The notes under the pieces are model-generated. The model saw only the letters and a list, made by a program, of their open reading frames with translations. It ran no database searches and was not told where the DNA came from. From DAOOOW01 sp035387885 (GTDB taxonomy: Bacteria > Patescibacteriota > Patescibacteriia > UBA2196), in the NCBI GenBank assembly GCA_035387885.1, contig DAOOOW010000003.1, positions 8,872 to 72,871 on the forward strand: a stretch of 64,000 nucleotides of DNA. The letters are read 5' to 3'. The translations under genes were made by a program, and so were the position numbers. Below, in pieces: positions 1-8,164 of this stretch. Within the stretch, counting starts at the first letter, position 1. Each line of letters begins with the position of its first letter.

Positions 1-1
1 C

Positions 2-775
2 GACGGCTGGATAGTTACGGCCAAAAGTCTCTTAAATACTAAAAATAGTTACGTGGTTATTGATCAAAATAGCAAAATTTATCAAGTTTTAGATATTAAA
101 ATTGATGAGACTTGGGAGGTGGCCTATTTGAAAATCGAAGCTAATAATTTGCCGGTTATGTCTTTAGCAGAATTTAACAATGTGAACCAAGGCGATAGAG
201 TTATTTTAATAACCGGAGTCAATGGTATTAATAGTAAAACTATCACTAGTAGAATCGCTGATGCACGCTTAGTTTTAGATAAAGAATATATTCGAGAAAC
301 TGAAAAAAATTATTTATATTTTGAATTGGCAAGCAAGAAAAATGAAAATATATTTGTTGGTGCGCCTGTAGTTAATTATAAAAAAGAAGTAGTAGGAATT
401 TTATTAAATAACGGTGAAGTTGATTATGTGTTACCGGCTAGTTATCTTAAAAAACATTTTAACATGTTATTAACGCTTAAAAAATACATTCCAGCTTTTT
501 TAGGTTTGGAATACATAGATTTAGCGGCTAATCTTAATCAAGAAACACCCACAGGGGTTTTGGTTGTTAATGTAAAAAATAATTCTCCCTTACTTAAAAC
601 ATCCATAACTAAAGGCACGATCATTTTGAAAGTAGGTGATGATTTGCTTAATGTTAATAATAATTTTTCTAATTTAATTCAAGAATATCGAGTGGGTGAT
701 AAAATTAATTTGACATATTTAGATAAAAATTCTGAATCTTCAGTAGAAAAAACTTTAGGTGTCGAACTAAAATAA
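2..775 (+). CDS. HtrA-like trypsin-fold plus PDZ protein, 5' end outside window, catalytic residues lost
   Basis: The open frame runs in from the window edge: codons from base 2 read DGWIVTAKSLL and continue without a stop into the rest, so a GTG at 53 is not the true start. This matches the DegP/HtrA pattern DG-IVT-x-H, then D-LAVLKI, then G-SGGP followed by a PDZ domain. Here the His position is Ser (TAKSLL), the Asp position reads EVAYLKI, and the Ser loop reads FVGAPVVNYKKEVVGI with no GxSGG. A PDZ-like domain (LGLEYIDL ... GVLVVNV ... GTIILKVGDDLL) fills the last 90 residues. The fold is probably kept but protease activity is not, so a binding or chaperone role at the cell surface is likely. 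The stop lies 6 nt before the CAP-domain gene, which suggests one operon. The N-terminus cannot be seen. Confidence 0.8.
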   Translation, partial: DGWIVTAKSLLNTKNSYVVIDQNSKIYQVLDIKIDETWEVAYLKIEANNLPVMSLAEFNNVNQGDRVILITGVNGINSKTITSRIADARLVLDKEYIRETEKNYLYFELASKKNENIFVGAPVVNYKKEVVGILLNNGEVDYVLPASYLKKHFNMLLTLKKYIPAFLGLEYIDLAANLNQETPTGVLVVNVKNNSPLLKTSITKGTIILKVGDDLLNVNNNFSNLIQEYRVGDKINLTYLDKNSESSVEKTLGVELK

Positions 776-781
776 TTTTTT

Positions 782-1699
782 ATGGTTAATAAAAAAAATA
801 AAATTTATCAATGGTTCTTGCCTCACGAAGATAATGGTTATAAGCCACATTCTTTAAGACATAAAAGTTTGGCCATTTATTCTAGTATTTTGATAAGCGT
901 GAAAATTTTAGTCGCTTTTATTCTTCTTTTAAGTTATCCAAGTCCAGCGGAATTTTCCACCATTACCATTAATAGGATAGTCGAATTAACCAATCAAGAA
1001 AGAATAAAAAATGGTTTGCCGGCTTTAGAACATAATTCTGTTTTGAATTTGGCAGCTGATAAAAAAGCGCAAGACATGTTGCAAAATAATTATTTTGCTC
1101 ACACATCACCTGCAGGAATTAAACCCTGGTTTTGGTTTAATGAGGTTAAATATAATTATACATATGCTGGAGAGAATTTGGCCATGAATTTTATTGAAGC
1201 CGAAGATGCTCTTGGGGCCTGGATGAATTCTCCAAGTCATAGGGAAAATATTTTGTCAAAAAATTTTGAAGATATTGGCATTGGAGTAGCGGTTGGACAA
1301 ATTAATGGTATGGAAACAACTATTGTGGTGCAAATGTTTGGTAAAACTTATACTAAAGTAGCTGGTGAATCTTTTGTGCCGACTTCAGAACCGAATCCTG
1401 TAGAACAAATAACTGGCCAGCCCACTTTGGGCGAAGAAGCCTCACAAAAAGAAGTGCGATTAGAAGCCGTTAATAATCAAGGCTGGATGACTAAATTAAT
1501 TTATTATTCCGAAAGATTTTTTATAGTTTTCTTGGCCTTTATTTTAATTAATTTGTTGTTGACAATTATTGTCAGAGTGGAAATTCAACATAAACCAATA
1601 ATTTTACACAGTTTGTTTGTAATTTTATTGGCTTTAGTTATGATTTTTATTAAATTTCATTTTATAGAACAGATAGGGCGTGATTTAAATATCATATAA
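782..1699 (+). CDS. CAP/SCP-domain membrane protein
   Basis: The protein has 305 residues. It has an N-terminal membrane segment (about 31-52), then a CAP (cysteine-rich secretory/PR-1 family) domain at about 65-190, then two C-terminal membrane segments (about 245-265 and 275-296). CAP signatures are visible: LTNQERIKNGLPAL, AQDMLQNNYFAHTSP, AGENLA and WMNSPSHRENIL. The conserved His/Glu cavity residues (FAHTSP, GENLA, SHRENIL) are present. Bacterial CAP domains are extracytoplasmic and their activities are poorly defined. The C-terminal double membrane anchor suggests the CAP domain is held at the outer face of the cytoplasmic membrane. There is no Shine-Dalgarno before the ATG. It sits between an HtrA-like protein and a glycosidase, an envelope context. 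Confidence 0.88.
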   Translation: MVNKKNKIYQWFLPHEDNGYKPHSLRHKSLAIYSSILISVKILVAFILLLSYPSPAEFSTITINRIVELTNQERIKNGLPALEHNSVLNLAADKKAQDMLQNNYFAHTSPAGIKPWFWFNEVKYNYTYAGENLAMNFIEAEDALGAWMNSPSHRENILSKNFEDIGIGVAVGQINGMETTIVVQMFGKTYTKVAGESFVPTSEPNPVEQITGQPTLGEEASQKEVRLEAVNNQGWMTKLIYYSERFFIVFLAFILINLLLTIIVRVEIQHKPIILHSLFVILLALVMIFIKFHFIEQIGRDLNII

Positions 1700-1716
1700 A
1701 TAATAATATAATATTT

Positions 1717-2991
1717 ATGCTTAAAAGTAACAAAGTTTTAAAGATGCCAGATGGTTTTTTATGGGGTACAGCCACGGCTGCTCACCAAGTGGAAGGTAAT
1801 AATATTAATTCTGATTGGTGGCAATGGGAACAAAAAAATGTCGGTAAAATTTTAGATGTTAAAGAAAAAAAATTCCGTAACAAAAAATTTGAACCATCAG
1901 GACTTGCTTGTGATCACTATAGTCGCTTTGAAGAAGATTTTAAATTAATTGAAGAATTGGGCAATAATGCTCATAGATTATCAATCGAATGGGCTAGAAT
2001 AGAGGCCGAAGAAGGTAAATTGAATTTAGCAGAATTAGAACATTACCGACAAGTTTTAGAATCTTTAAAAAATAAAAAAATTAAAGTCATGTTAACCTTA
2101 AATCATTTTACTTTGCCCTCATGGTTAGCTGATAAGGGTGGTTGGACTAATTTTAAATCACCTTTTTATTTTAATCGATACGCAACTTTTGTGGCTAAAA
2201 ATTTAGGACATCTAGTAGATTTTTGGATTACTATTAATGAACCAGAAATTTATATGGACATGAGTTATATGTCAGGGTTTTGGCCACCACAAAAAAAAGA
2301 TATTAAATTAGCTGGTTGGGTTTATTTTAATATGGCCAGAGCGCATAAAAAAGTTTATAAAAATATTCATAAAATTTTAGATAAAAAAGGACATAAAACT
2401 CAAGTTGGTTTTTCTATGAACGTGATGTCTTTTGCTTCTTATCGCAAGCATAATTTTTGGGAATTATTTTTTGTGCATGCCGCTGATAGAATTGTTAATC
2501 ATTCGTTTTATGATTTAACAAAAAAATCTCACGATTTTTTGGGTGTTAATTATTATTTTAGGGTTAGACTTAAAAAAAATGAAGGCAGTTTAATACCCGC
2601 AGTTGATGAAGTGCATGAAGATGAAAGTGAACTTAGTGACATGGGGTGGGTGGTGTACTCTCATGGAATTTTTGATGTCTTGATGGATTTTAAAGATTTT
2701 AATTTACCAATTTATATCACAGAAAATGGCATTGCCACTGAAGATGAAGACCAGCGAGCTAAATTTATTAGTAATCATTTGGCTGAAATTCATCATGCTA
2801 TTCAAGCGGGTGTGGATGTACGAGGATATTTTTATTGGTCGCTTTTAGATAATTTTGAGTGGGATAAGAGTTTTGGACCAAAATTTGGTTTAGTGGCAGT
2901 TGATCGGAAAAAAAAGACTCGAAAACCCAAAGAAAGTTTTTATGCTTATCAAAAAATATGTCAAACTAATACCGTGAGGCCGGTTGCTTAA
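1717..2991 (+). CDS. Glycoside hydrolase family 1 (beta-glucosidase-like)
   Basis: The protein has 424 residues, slightly shorter than typical GH1 enzymes (about 440-480). The opening GFLWGTATAAHQVEG is the GH1 N-terminal signature. The acid/base glutamate lies in TINEPE (about Glu175) and the nucleophile in ITENG (about Glu336). The late WSLLDNFEW motif of the substrate pocket is also present. The family cleaves beta-linked glucosides, galactosides or 6-phospho-sugars; the substrate cannot be read from the sequence. No signal peptide is seen, so it should act in the cytoplasm on imported or recycled sugars. It sits 2 nt upstream of the MurF gene, so the two are probably co-transcribed. No Shine-Dalgarno is visible. 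Confidence 0.93.
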   Translation: MLKSNKVLKMPDGFLWGTATAAHQVEGNNINSDWWQWEQKNVGKILDVKEKKFRNKKFEPSGLACDHYSRFEEDFKLIEELGNNAHRLSIEWARIEAEEGKLNLAELEHYRQVLESLKNKKIKVMLTLNHFTLPSWLADKGGWTNFKSPFYFNRYATFVAKNLGHLVDFWITINEPEIYMDMSYMSGFWPPQKKDIKLAGWVYFNMARAHKKVYKNIHKILDKKGHKTQVGFSMNVMSFASYRKHNFWELFFVHAADRIVNHSFYDLTKKSHDFLGVNYYFRVRLKKNEGSLIPAVDEVHEDESELSDMGWVVYSHGIFDVLMDFKDFNLPIYITENGIATEDEDQRAKFISNHLAEIHHAIQAGVDVRGYFYWSLLDNFEWDKSFGPKFGLVAVDRKKKTRKPKESFYAYQKICQTNTVRPVA

Positions 2992-2993
2992 TT

Positions 2994-4262
2994 ATGAAAA
3001 AAAATATTCAGAAAATACTTTATTTATTAGCTAAAAAAATATTAAAAATATATCAGCCACAAATAATTGCCATAACTGGTTCAGTTGGTAAAACTTCTGT
3101 TAAGGAAGCAGTTTATTTGGTACTTAAAGATAATTTTTCGGTAGCGACTAACATTAAAAATTATAATACAGAATTTGGTGTACCTTTAACAATTATCAAA
3201 GCTAAGAGTGGTGGTAAAAATATTTTGAAGTGGTTAACGGTGATTTTAAAAGCTTTAAAAAAAATTATTTGTAAAGATAAAAAATATCCGAAGATATTAA
3301 TTTTAGAAATGGCTGCTGATCATCCTGGGGATATTGAATATTTAGTTAAATTAGCTCAACCTAATCTAGCCATTATTACAGCTATTGGACCAGCTCATAT
3401 GGAATTTTTTGGTTCTTTGGAAAATATCATTAAAGAAAAACAAACTTTAATTACTAAATTAAATAAAGACGCTCAGGCTATTTTAAACGCTGATGACAAT
3501 TTGGTCTTAGCTATGAAAAATAAAACTGAGGCCCAAGTTTTAACTTATGGTTTAGGTGAAAATGCTCTAGTTAGGGCGACAAATATTAGATATGAAGATG
3601 ATGGTAGCGGCATCTATTGTACTATTAATTATGGTCAAGAAACTGCTGAAGCTCATTTTAAAAATGTTTTGGCTTTAACTCAAATAGGTTCTCTAATGGC
3701 AGCTATTACAGTTGGTCTGATTTATCAAATGTCTTTAGAAAATATAATTAAAAAATTAATTGATTTTAAATTCCCGGCTGGTAGATTGCAATTTTTAGCT
3801 GGTATTAAACAGACCCAAATTATAGATGATACTTATAATTCTTCTCCTAAAGCAGTTAAAGTGGCTTTAGAAGTTTTGTCTAGAGTTGCTTGTGCATCCA
3901 GACGTTTTGCTGTTTTAGGAGATATGTTGGAGTTGGGTAATTATTCCGAAACTGCCCATGCGGAAGTGGGCGAGTGGGTTAAAGAATATAAAATTGATAT
4001 TTTAATTGCCGTTGGCCAAAGTTCTAAAAAAACAGCTGAAGTGGCTGAAATAAATGGTTTAGCCAGAGAGCATGTTTTGGTTTTTGACACAGCTTTTGAG
4101 GCTGGTAAATTTTTGCAAAATGAAATTGTTCAAGGCGATTTAATTTTAGTTAAAGGCTCGCAAAGCATGAGGATGGAAAGAGTGGTTAAAGAAATTATGG
4201 CCGAACCGAACCGTGCCGAGGAATTGCTTGTGCGTCAAAGTGAGGGTTGGTTAACTAAATAA
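2994..4262 (+). CDS. murF: UDP-N-acetylmuramoyl-tripeptide--D-alanyl-D-alanine ligase (MurF-type Mur ligase)
   Basis: This 422-residue Mur ligase joins D-Ala-D-Ala to the UDP-MurNAc-tripeptide in the cytoplasmic phase of peptidoglycan synthesis. The ATP P-loop ITGSVGKTS is at about 27-35. NYNTEFGVPLT and LEMAADHPGDI follow, as expected for the MurF central domain. The loop IDDTYNSSPKAV and the later LGDMLELG are MurF hallmarks rather than MurC, D or E. The N-terminal UDP-binding domain is short compared with model MurF proteins, as the P-loop starts near residue 27 instead of about 110. The protein may therefore be an N-terminally reduced MurF or a Mur-ligase-like paralogue. It lies 2 nt after the GH1 gene. 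Confidence 0.82.
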   Translation: MKKNIQKILYLLAKKILKIYQPQIIAITGSVGKTSVKEAVYLVLKDNFSVATNIKNYNTEFGVPLTIIKAKSGGKNILKWLTVILKALKKIICKDKKYPKILILEMAADHPGDIEYLVKLAQPNLAIITAIGPAHMEFFGSLENIIKEKQTLITKLNKDAQAILNADDNLVLAMKNKTEAQVLTYGLGENALVRATNIRYEDDGSGIYCTINYGQETAEAHFKNVLALTQIGSLMAAITVGLIYQMSLENIIKKLIDFKFPAGRLQFLAGIKQTQIIDDTYNSSPKAVKVALEVLSRVACASRRFAVLGDMLELGNYSETAHAEVGEWVKEYKIDILIAVGQSSKKTAEVAEINGLAREHVLVFDTAFEAGKFLQNEIVQGDLILVKGSQSMRMERVVKEIMAEPNRAEELLVRQSEGWLTK

Positions 4263-4330
4263 AATATTGTTTGATAAAAGGCAAGAGCACAATTTTTATG
4301 CTAATATGTTAAAATGTTATATATGATTTT

Positions 4331-5032
4331 ATGTTAGTTTATATTATTATTCCGACCTATAATGAAAAGGAAAACCTGGCTAATTTAATTCCAGCCATTG
4401 CTGAAAATTTAAAAAATTTCGATTACAAAATTTTAGTTGTTGATGATAATTCGCCAGATGATACTGGTAAATTAGCAGAAAAGTTAGCCGAAAATTTTCC
4501 TATTGAAGTTTTGCATCGCATTGGTAAATTCGGTTTAGGTTCGGCTTATATTATGGGATTTAAAAAAGCGCTTGCCAATGGCGCTGATTTAATTTTTGAA
4601 ATGGATGCGGATTTTTCTCATGATCCCAAAGACTTGCCACACCTGATTGAAGCCGTGAGTCATGCTGATTTAGTAATTGGCTCGCGTAAAATAAAAAATG
4701 GCAAAATAATAGGCTGGAATTTTTTACGCCATTTTTATTCCAATGGCGCAATGTTTTTTGCTCGGTTGATTTTAGGTTTAAAAACACATGATGTGACGGC
4801 TGGATTTCGTTGTTATAAACGTGAAGTTTTAGAAAAAATAAATTTAGATCAAATTAAATCTAATGGTTATGCTTTTCAAGAGGAAATGCTTTTTCACGTT
4901 GAAAAAAATAATTTTAAAATTAAAGAAGTCCCTGTGGTTTTTCAAGATAGAAAAGTGGGACAGTCCAAATTAAACAAAAAAGATATTTTAGAATTTTTTA
5001 AAACAATTTTAAGATTGAGATTGAAGAAATAA
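4331..5032 (+). CDS. GT2 glycosyltransferase, dolichol/polyprenyl-phosphate mannosyltransferase-like
   Basis: This 233-residue GT-A enzyme transfers a sugar from a nucleotide donor to a polyprenyl phosphate on the inner membrane face. Visible motifs are IIPTYNEKENL (N-terminal strand), VVDDNSPDDT (nucleotide binding) and EMDADFSHDP (DxD metal site, about residue 95). QEEMLFHVEK and the late KVGQSKL fit the DPM1 type. There are no C-terminal membrane segments, so it is the short soluble form. It probably supplies lipid-linked sugar to the GT-C membrane glycosyltransferases encoded just downstream. The gap of 3 nt to the next gene suggests co-transcription. Confidence 0.9.
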   Translation: MLVYIIIPTYNEKENLANLIPAIAENLKNFDYKILVVDDNSPDDTGKLAEKLAENFPIEVLHRIGKFGLGSAYIMGFKKALANGADLIFEMDADFSHDPKDLPHLIEAVSHADLVIGSRKIKNGKIIGWNFLRHFYSNGAMFFARLILGLKTHDVTAGFRCYKREVLEKINLDQIKSNGYAFQEEMLFHVEKNNFKIKEVPVVFQDRKVGQSKLNKKDILEFFKTILRLRLKK

Positions 5033-5035
5033 ATT

Positions 5036-5767
5036 ATGTCTATTTTTTTTAAAAATAATCAAGAACAACGTCAATATGTTAAAAATAAATTGTCTAAACT
5101 ATATCCCAATTTTAAAACTGGTGGAGATTATTTTGTAGATTTTTTAAGCGGTCATTTAGAGCAAAATTCTCTTATCGTAGATGCGGGGTGTGGCGAGGGT
5201 GGTGATATAATGAGTAAATATCAAGGCAGGGTTAGCTCAATTATTGGCTTAGATATAGACAGTGAAAGTTTAGAAAAAAATCAAAATGTAGATCAAAAAA
5301 TAGTGGCCAATTTAGAACAAATTTCTTTAGAAGATAATACAATAGATATTGTGGTGGCAATTTTTGTGTTGGAACATTTAAAAAATCCTTTGGAAGTTTT
5401 CAAAGAAATTAGGCGGGTGCTTAAAAAAGATGGAGTTTTGATATTTTTAACACCAAATTTGTTTAATCCAATAATGTTTTTTAGCAAAATTTCGCCATAT
5501 TTTATTCATAAAATTTTAAGAAAATATATTTTAAAAAATCCAGAGAAGGCTTATAAAACTTTTTATAAAATTAATACCAAATCCAAGTTAGTCTCTTTAT
5601 TAAAACAAGCAAACTTTACCACCATGCAGATAAAAAGAGCTGGTAATCCAGAATATTTGGGTTTTTGTAAGCCTTTGGTTGGAGTAGCTATTTTTTGGGA
5701 AAAAATAATTGCTAGTAGATTTTTGAATTTCTTAAAAATGTATTTAATTGGCAAAGCTATAAAATAA
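5036..5767 (+). CDS. Class I SAM-dependent methyltransferase
   Basis: The protein has 243 residues. The SAM-binding motif I is VDAGCGEGGDIM near residue 45. The acidic end of strand 2 (GLDIDSE) and the motif around VLEHLKNP ... RRVLKKDGVLIFLTPN are as expected for the Methyltransf_11/23 group. The substrate is not evident. Its place between a polyprenyl-phosphate glycosyltransferase and a GT-C membrane protein suggests methylation of a glycan or glycolipid. It starts 3 nt after the preceding stop and has no Shine-Dalgarno. Confidence 0.88.
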   Translation: MSIFFKNNQEQRQYVKNKLSKLYPNFKTGGDYFVDFLSGHLEQNSLIVDAGCGEGGDIMSKYQGRVSSIIGLDIDSESLEKNQNVDQKIVANLEQISLEDNTIDIVVAIFVLEHLKNPLEVFKEIRRVLKKDGVLIFLTPNLFNPIMFFSKISPYFIHKILRKYILKNPEKAYKTFYKINTKSKLVSLLKQANFTTMQIKRAGNPEYLGFCKPLVGVAIFWEKIIASRFLNFLKMYLIGKAIK

Positions 5768-5802
5768 TTTTTAAATTAAGATTGACAAGAATTTAATTTT
5801 TT

Positions 5803-7182
5803 ATGTTAATTAAATTTATAAAAAATAATATTTATAAGATTTTTTTAATTTTATTTTTTTTAATAATCATATTTTTTCGTTTTAATAATGTCCTAAATTA
5901 TAATTCTTACTGGGGCTATGATGGTGCTAAGCACATGGAATATATTGATTCTATAGAAGATAAATACAGGTTACCAACATTTACAGAAAATTATTTAGCC
6001 TGGCACGAACCTTTATATTATTTTGTCTTTGCAGTTTTTGGTTTTATTTATAAATTTATTACCAACAGTAATAATTTTATTTTGATGATTAAATCTTTAC
6101 AAATTTTGACTGCATTTTTAGATGTGATTTTTTTATTTATTTTTTATAAAACCCTTTCTTTATTAACGGAAAACAAAAGTCTTAAATTATTAACTCTTTT
6201 AACCACAGGTTTTTTTACGCCTTTAATTTTAATTAATAATTACTTAACCAACGAATTATTTTTATATTGGTTAATAATTTTATGTTTTTATTTTATTGTT
6301 AAATTTGATAAAACTGGTTGGAATTATCAAAAAATAATTTTGGTGGCTTTTTTATCTAGCTTAGCACTTTTAACTAAACTTTCTGCCATAATTTTTATTT
6401 TTTGCTTCATTATTTGGTTTTTATATCAAACAATTTATTTTAAAACAAAAATTTATTATAAATATTTATTACTTTTTATCGGTCTAGTTTTTATCATCAA
6501 CCTGCCTTGGCAAATTTATCGAGCGAAAAACTTGGGTGGCATTTTCACAATTAATAATTACGAACTTTTGCAAGAGCAGGAAATACCGCAAACAAAAGAT
6601 ATCACCAATAAATTTTGGTTTAATTTTGATACGCATATTTTTAATAATCCTTTCTGGCAAACTGGCAGAAATTCTTTTTGGTCCATTATTTTTAGTCAAA
6701 CTTTTATAGATTATGATAATATTGGAGGCAATGTAGACTTAAACAATGTCCAAAAACAGGTCAAAACAGGTAACGGACGGTATTTGAGCTTTAAAACCTT
6801 TAATTGGGCTAAAATAGCCCTTAAAAACGGTTTTTTAATGCTTCTGGTTGTGTTATTTGGTTATGCACTTGAGATTAAAAACTCTTTTAAAAATAAATTT
6901 ATACCAGATGTAAATTTATTTTTAAATTTGTTTATTAGTGCTTCTTTTTTGGCTTTAATTTTTAATGTGCTCAAAAATCCTTTTATTGAAAGGGGGACTT
7001 TAAAACTTATCTTTATTATCTCGGCTTTTCCTTGGTTTTTTTTCTTAAGTTATAAAAACATTAATAATTTTTTACAAAATAAAAAAATAAAATTTATTTG
7101 GCTTTTTATTTTAGGCACAGTTATATTTTATAGTTTTATATCATTAAAAATAAATTGGGTTAGTGCATTGCCAAGAATATAG
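5803..7182 (+). CDS. Multi-membrane GT-C glycosyltransferase (PMT/ArnT-like)
   Basis: The 459-residue protein has about ten hydrophobic segments. The first outside loop carries acidic and His residues (NSYWGYDGAKHMEYID, then WHEPLYYF), the typical place for the catalytic Asp in PMT/ArnT-type enzymes that use polyprenyl-phosphate sugars. A soluble stretch lies between the central membrane segments (about 255-340). The likely role is transfer of a sugar to a surface glycan or protein on the outer membrane face, using lipid-linked sugar from the GT2 encoded upstream. The acceptor is unknown. Confidence 0.78.
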   Translation: MLIKFIKNNIYKIFLILFFLIIIFFRFNNVLNYNSYWGYDGAKHMEYIDSIEDKYRLPTFTENYLAWHEPLYYFVFAVFGFIYKFITNSNNFILMIKSLQILTAFLDVIFLFIFYKTLSLLTENKSLKLLTLLTTGFFTPLILINNYLTNELFLYWLIILCFYFIVKFDKTGWNYQKIILVAFLSSLALLTKLSAIIFIFCFIIWFLYQTIYFKTKIYYKYLLLFIGLVFIINLPWQIYRAKNLGGIFTINNYELLQEQEIPQTKDITNKFWFNFDTHIFNNPFWQTGRNSFWSIIFSQTFIDYDNIGGNVDLNNVQKQVKTGNGRYLSFKTFNWAKIALKNGFLMLLVVLFGYALEIKNSFKNKFIPDVNLFLNLFISASFLALIFNVLKNPFIERGTLKLIFIISAFPWFFFLSYKNINNFLQNKKIKFIWLFILGTVIFYSFISLKINWVSALPRI

Positions 7183-7189
7183 AAAAATT

Positions 7190-8161
7190 ATGGAAATCAA
7201 AAAATGTAAAATTTGTAATCAGGAAATTGGCGACAAATCATATTTGGTGCCAGAGATGATGTTTGGAATGGAAGAAAAGTTTATATATCTTGAGTGCCAA
7301 AAATGTGGTTGTTTACAAATTAAAGAACCTCTAACAGATCTTAGTAAATATTATCCAGTTAATTATTATTCATTTCATAATATAATTTCTAAATTTGATT
7401 TTTTAATCTCTTTTTTAAGGCGACAAATGGCCAAATATTATATTTTTGAAAAAAATAATATTTTGGGTATGTTTTTAATAATTTTTTTTGGTATACCGGA
7501 TTTTTTTCACTGGTTTAAAAAAATAAAATTAAATTCTCAAGCCAAAATTTTAGACGTGGGTTGTGGCATTGGCCACCTGCTTGTCGGTTTAAAAAGAGCT
7601 GGCTTTGCAAATTTAACTGGCGTAGACGCATATATTGAAAAAGACATTTTTTATTATAATAAACAAATCAAGATATTTAAAGAAGATGTTTTTGGGTTAA
7701 ATGAAAAATTTGATTTTATCATTTTAAATCATAGTTTTGAGCACATGTTAGATCCTCAAATAGTAATTAAAAAACTATTCAATTTATTAAATAATGGCGG
7801 ACGTCTTTTAATTAGAGTTCCTGTGGTTTCTTCTTATGCTTGGCAACATTACGGAGTAAATTGGGTGCAACTCGATGCACCAAGACATGTTTTTATTCCT
7901 TCATTTAAAAGTATGGAAATACTAGCAAATGTGGGCAACTTTGATTCAATGGATGTTGTTTTTGAATCTTGGGATTTTCAATTTTGGGGTAGTGAGCAAT
8001 ATTTAAGAAATATTCCTTTAAGAAGTTTTCAATCTTACGCAGAGAATCCTAAAAAATCTATTTTTACAAAATCTCAAATTAAAAAATTTAAAATCCAGTC
8101 AAAAGAATTGAATCTAAAAGGGCAAGGTGATACGGCTAGTTTTTATTTTTATAAAAAATAA
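7190..8161 (+). CDS. Zinc-ribbon plus class I SAM methyltransferase
   Basis: I chose the ATG at 7190, because an upstream ATG at 7163 would overlap the previous gene and put nine odd residues before the conserved MEIKKCKIC. The 323-residue protein starts with a four-cysteine zinc ribbon (CKIC ... CQKCG, residues about 5-45). A SAM-binding domain follows (KILDVGCGIGHLL, about residue 125, then NHSFEHMLDPQ and GRLLIRVPV). This layout matches sugar or polyketide-type C-methyltransferases with an N-terminal metal-binding module. It is likely to modify a nucleotide sugar or glycan of this cluster. There is a convergent gene 3 nt downstream. Confidence 0.86.
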   Translation: MEIKKCKICNQEIGDKSYLVPEMMFGMEEKFIYLECQKCGCLQIKEPLTDLSKYYPVNYYSFHNIISKFDFLISFLRRQMAKYYIFEKNNILGMFLIIFFGIPDFFHWFKKIKLNSQAKILDVGCGIGHLLVGLKRAGFANLTGVDAYIEKDIFYYNKQIKIFKEDVFGLNEKFDFIILNHSFEHMLDPQIVIKKLFNLLNNGGRLLIRVPVVSSYAWQHYGVNWVQLDAPRHVFIPSFKSMEILANVGNFDSMDVVFESWDFQFWGSEQYLRNIPLRSFQSYAENPKKSIFTKSQIKKFKIQSKELNLKGQGDTASFYFYKK

Positions 8162-8164
8162 TTT

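Noticed and set aside
7163..7189. Upstream start for the zinc-ribbon methyltransferase
   Set aside because: It would overlap the end of the preceding membrane protein gene and add residues not in keeping with the family N-terminus.
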